DNA from: Pseudomonadota bacterium
GTDB lineage: Bacteria; Desulfobacterota; BSN033; G020346125
Direction: 5' to 3'
Assembly: GCA_030673585.1 (NCBI GenBank)
Contig: DAOVIU010000062.1
Span: 1 to 6,651, forward strand
DNA: 6,651 bases
Numbering within the stretch: position 1 is the first letter of the stretch; each line of letters begins with the position of its first letter. A program made the position numbers and the translations under genes. A model generated the notes under the pieces. That model saw nothing but the letters and a program-made list of their open reading frames with translations, made no database searches and was not told the origin of the DNA. This document shows, piece after piece, positions 6,101 through 6,651 of this stretch.

Positions 6101-6651
6101 TCAGCGCTGTGCTCCGTTCCCTGTTCCACCTTCCTTCCCTTTTCCAAAGACCAGACATACGTTGTTCCCCCCGAAGGCGAAGGAGTTGGAGATGGCGATG
6201 TCAACCTTCCTCTGGATGGCCTCGTTGGGGGTATAGTTTAAATCACACGAGGGGTCGGGGACCAGGTAGTGAATGGTTGGGGGAATGATCCCCTCCCGTA
6301 TAGTTACAAGGGTAGATATGGCCTCGATGGCCCCCGCGGAGCCGAGGCAATGTCCCACCATGGATTTAATGGAGCTAATGGGAAGGGATTTCGCCTTTCT
6401 CCCGAACACGCTTTTGATCCCGTTGGTTTCGGCCACATCATTCGAGATGGTTCCCGTCCCATGGGCGTTGATGTAGTCGACATCGGAAGGATCGACTCCC
6501 GCGTTCCGGAGGGCCATGGAAATGGCCCTGGCAATTCCCTCCCCATGAGGTTCAGGAGCGGTGAGGTGATAGGCATCGGCACAGATTCCATATCCCAGTA
6601 TTTCACCCAGGATGTTGCTCCCCCTGGATATGGCATGATTCATCTCCTCCA
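6101..6651 (-). CDS. Beta-ketoacyl-ACP synthase II, FabF-like (KSalpha), C-terminal part; 5' end beyond the window
   Basis: The frame is open to the right edge. Two codons before an internal ATG at 6643 read Glu-Glu, matching the usual EEL/M-xHA-x-RG stretch of FabF, so that ATG is not the true start. About 182 residues are visible, nearly the C-terminal half. They contain YINAHGTGT (catalytic His at about 6461-6463) and SSIKSMVGH (Lys and second catalytic His), followed by a SAGA stretch, the PPTIHY segment and the NSFAFGGNN loop with the gatekeeper Phe. The two histidines are intact, in contrast to the downstream paralogue; the active-site Cys lies outside the window. The enzyme should catalyse decarboxylative Claisen condensation of malonyl-ACP with an acyl-ACP, probably as the active half of a KS/KSbeta heterodimer. 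The TYTPNEA-like C-terminal block is shared with the neighbour. Confidence 0.9.
   Translation of the reverse strand, partial: EEMNHAISRGSNILGEILGYGICADAYHLTAPEPHGEGIARAISMALRNAGVDPSDVDYINAHGTGTISNDVAETNGIKSVFGRKAKSLPISSIKSMVGHCLGSAGAIEAISTLVTIREGIIPPTIHYLVPDPSCDLNYTPNEAIQRKVDIAISNSFAFGGNNVCLVFGKGKEGGTGNGAQR

Noticed and set aside
5306..6241. A 311-codon plus-strand open frame antisense to the KSbeta gene and the KS end
   Set aside because: It is antisense to two clear FabF-family genes, its composition is that of a mirrored GC-biased coding strand, and it has no recognisable domain.

Overview
All recognisable genes lie on the minus strand, so the locus reads from right to left. In transcription order they are: (1) the C-terminal part of a FabF-type beta-ketoacyl-ACP synthase running off the right edge; (2) a complete FabF paralogue that has lost all three catalytic residues, like a chain-length-factor (KSbeta) subunit; (3) a CrtI/CrtISO/RetSat-type FAD-dependent desaturase or isomerase; (4) a cobalamin-binding-domain radical SAM enzyme; (5) a second radical SAM enzyme with a C-terminal cysteine-rich region, whose reading frame is split by a -1 shift; and (6) the first 30 codons of a BadF/BcrA/HgdC-type acyl-CoA dehydratase/reductase activase running off the left edge.

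The gaps are 63, 85, 348, 84 and 22 nt in that order. The first three genes and the last three look like two transcription blocks. They are separated by a 348-nt non-coding stretch that carries a dispersed-repeat-like sequence, several small hairpins and a 10-bp perfect inverted repeat. No convincing promoter or intrinsic terminator was found, so transcription probably enters from beyond the right edge.

Two radical SAM enzymes plus a BcrA-type activase suggest an anaerobic bacterium. Desulfobacterota or another uncultured anaerobic lineage fits the general flavour, but nothing in the window fixes the taxon.

The working interpretation is inference: a type II KS/KSbeta pair builds an acyl or polyketide chain on an ACP encoded elsewhere. 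The CrtI-like flavoenzyme and the radical SAM enzymes then desaturate, cyclise, methylate or otherwise remodel it. This combination resembles in composition what has been proposed for ladderane-type lipid clusters and for polyene-type type II PKS clusters. It matches no pathway I can name with certainty.

The points most worth a second look are the triple loss of catalytic residues in the second synthase, the frame-split radical SAM gene with a perfect A_AAA_AAG slippery heptamer near the shift, and the cluster composition as a candidate undescribed lipid pathway.
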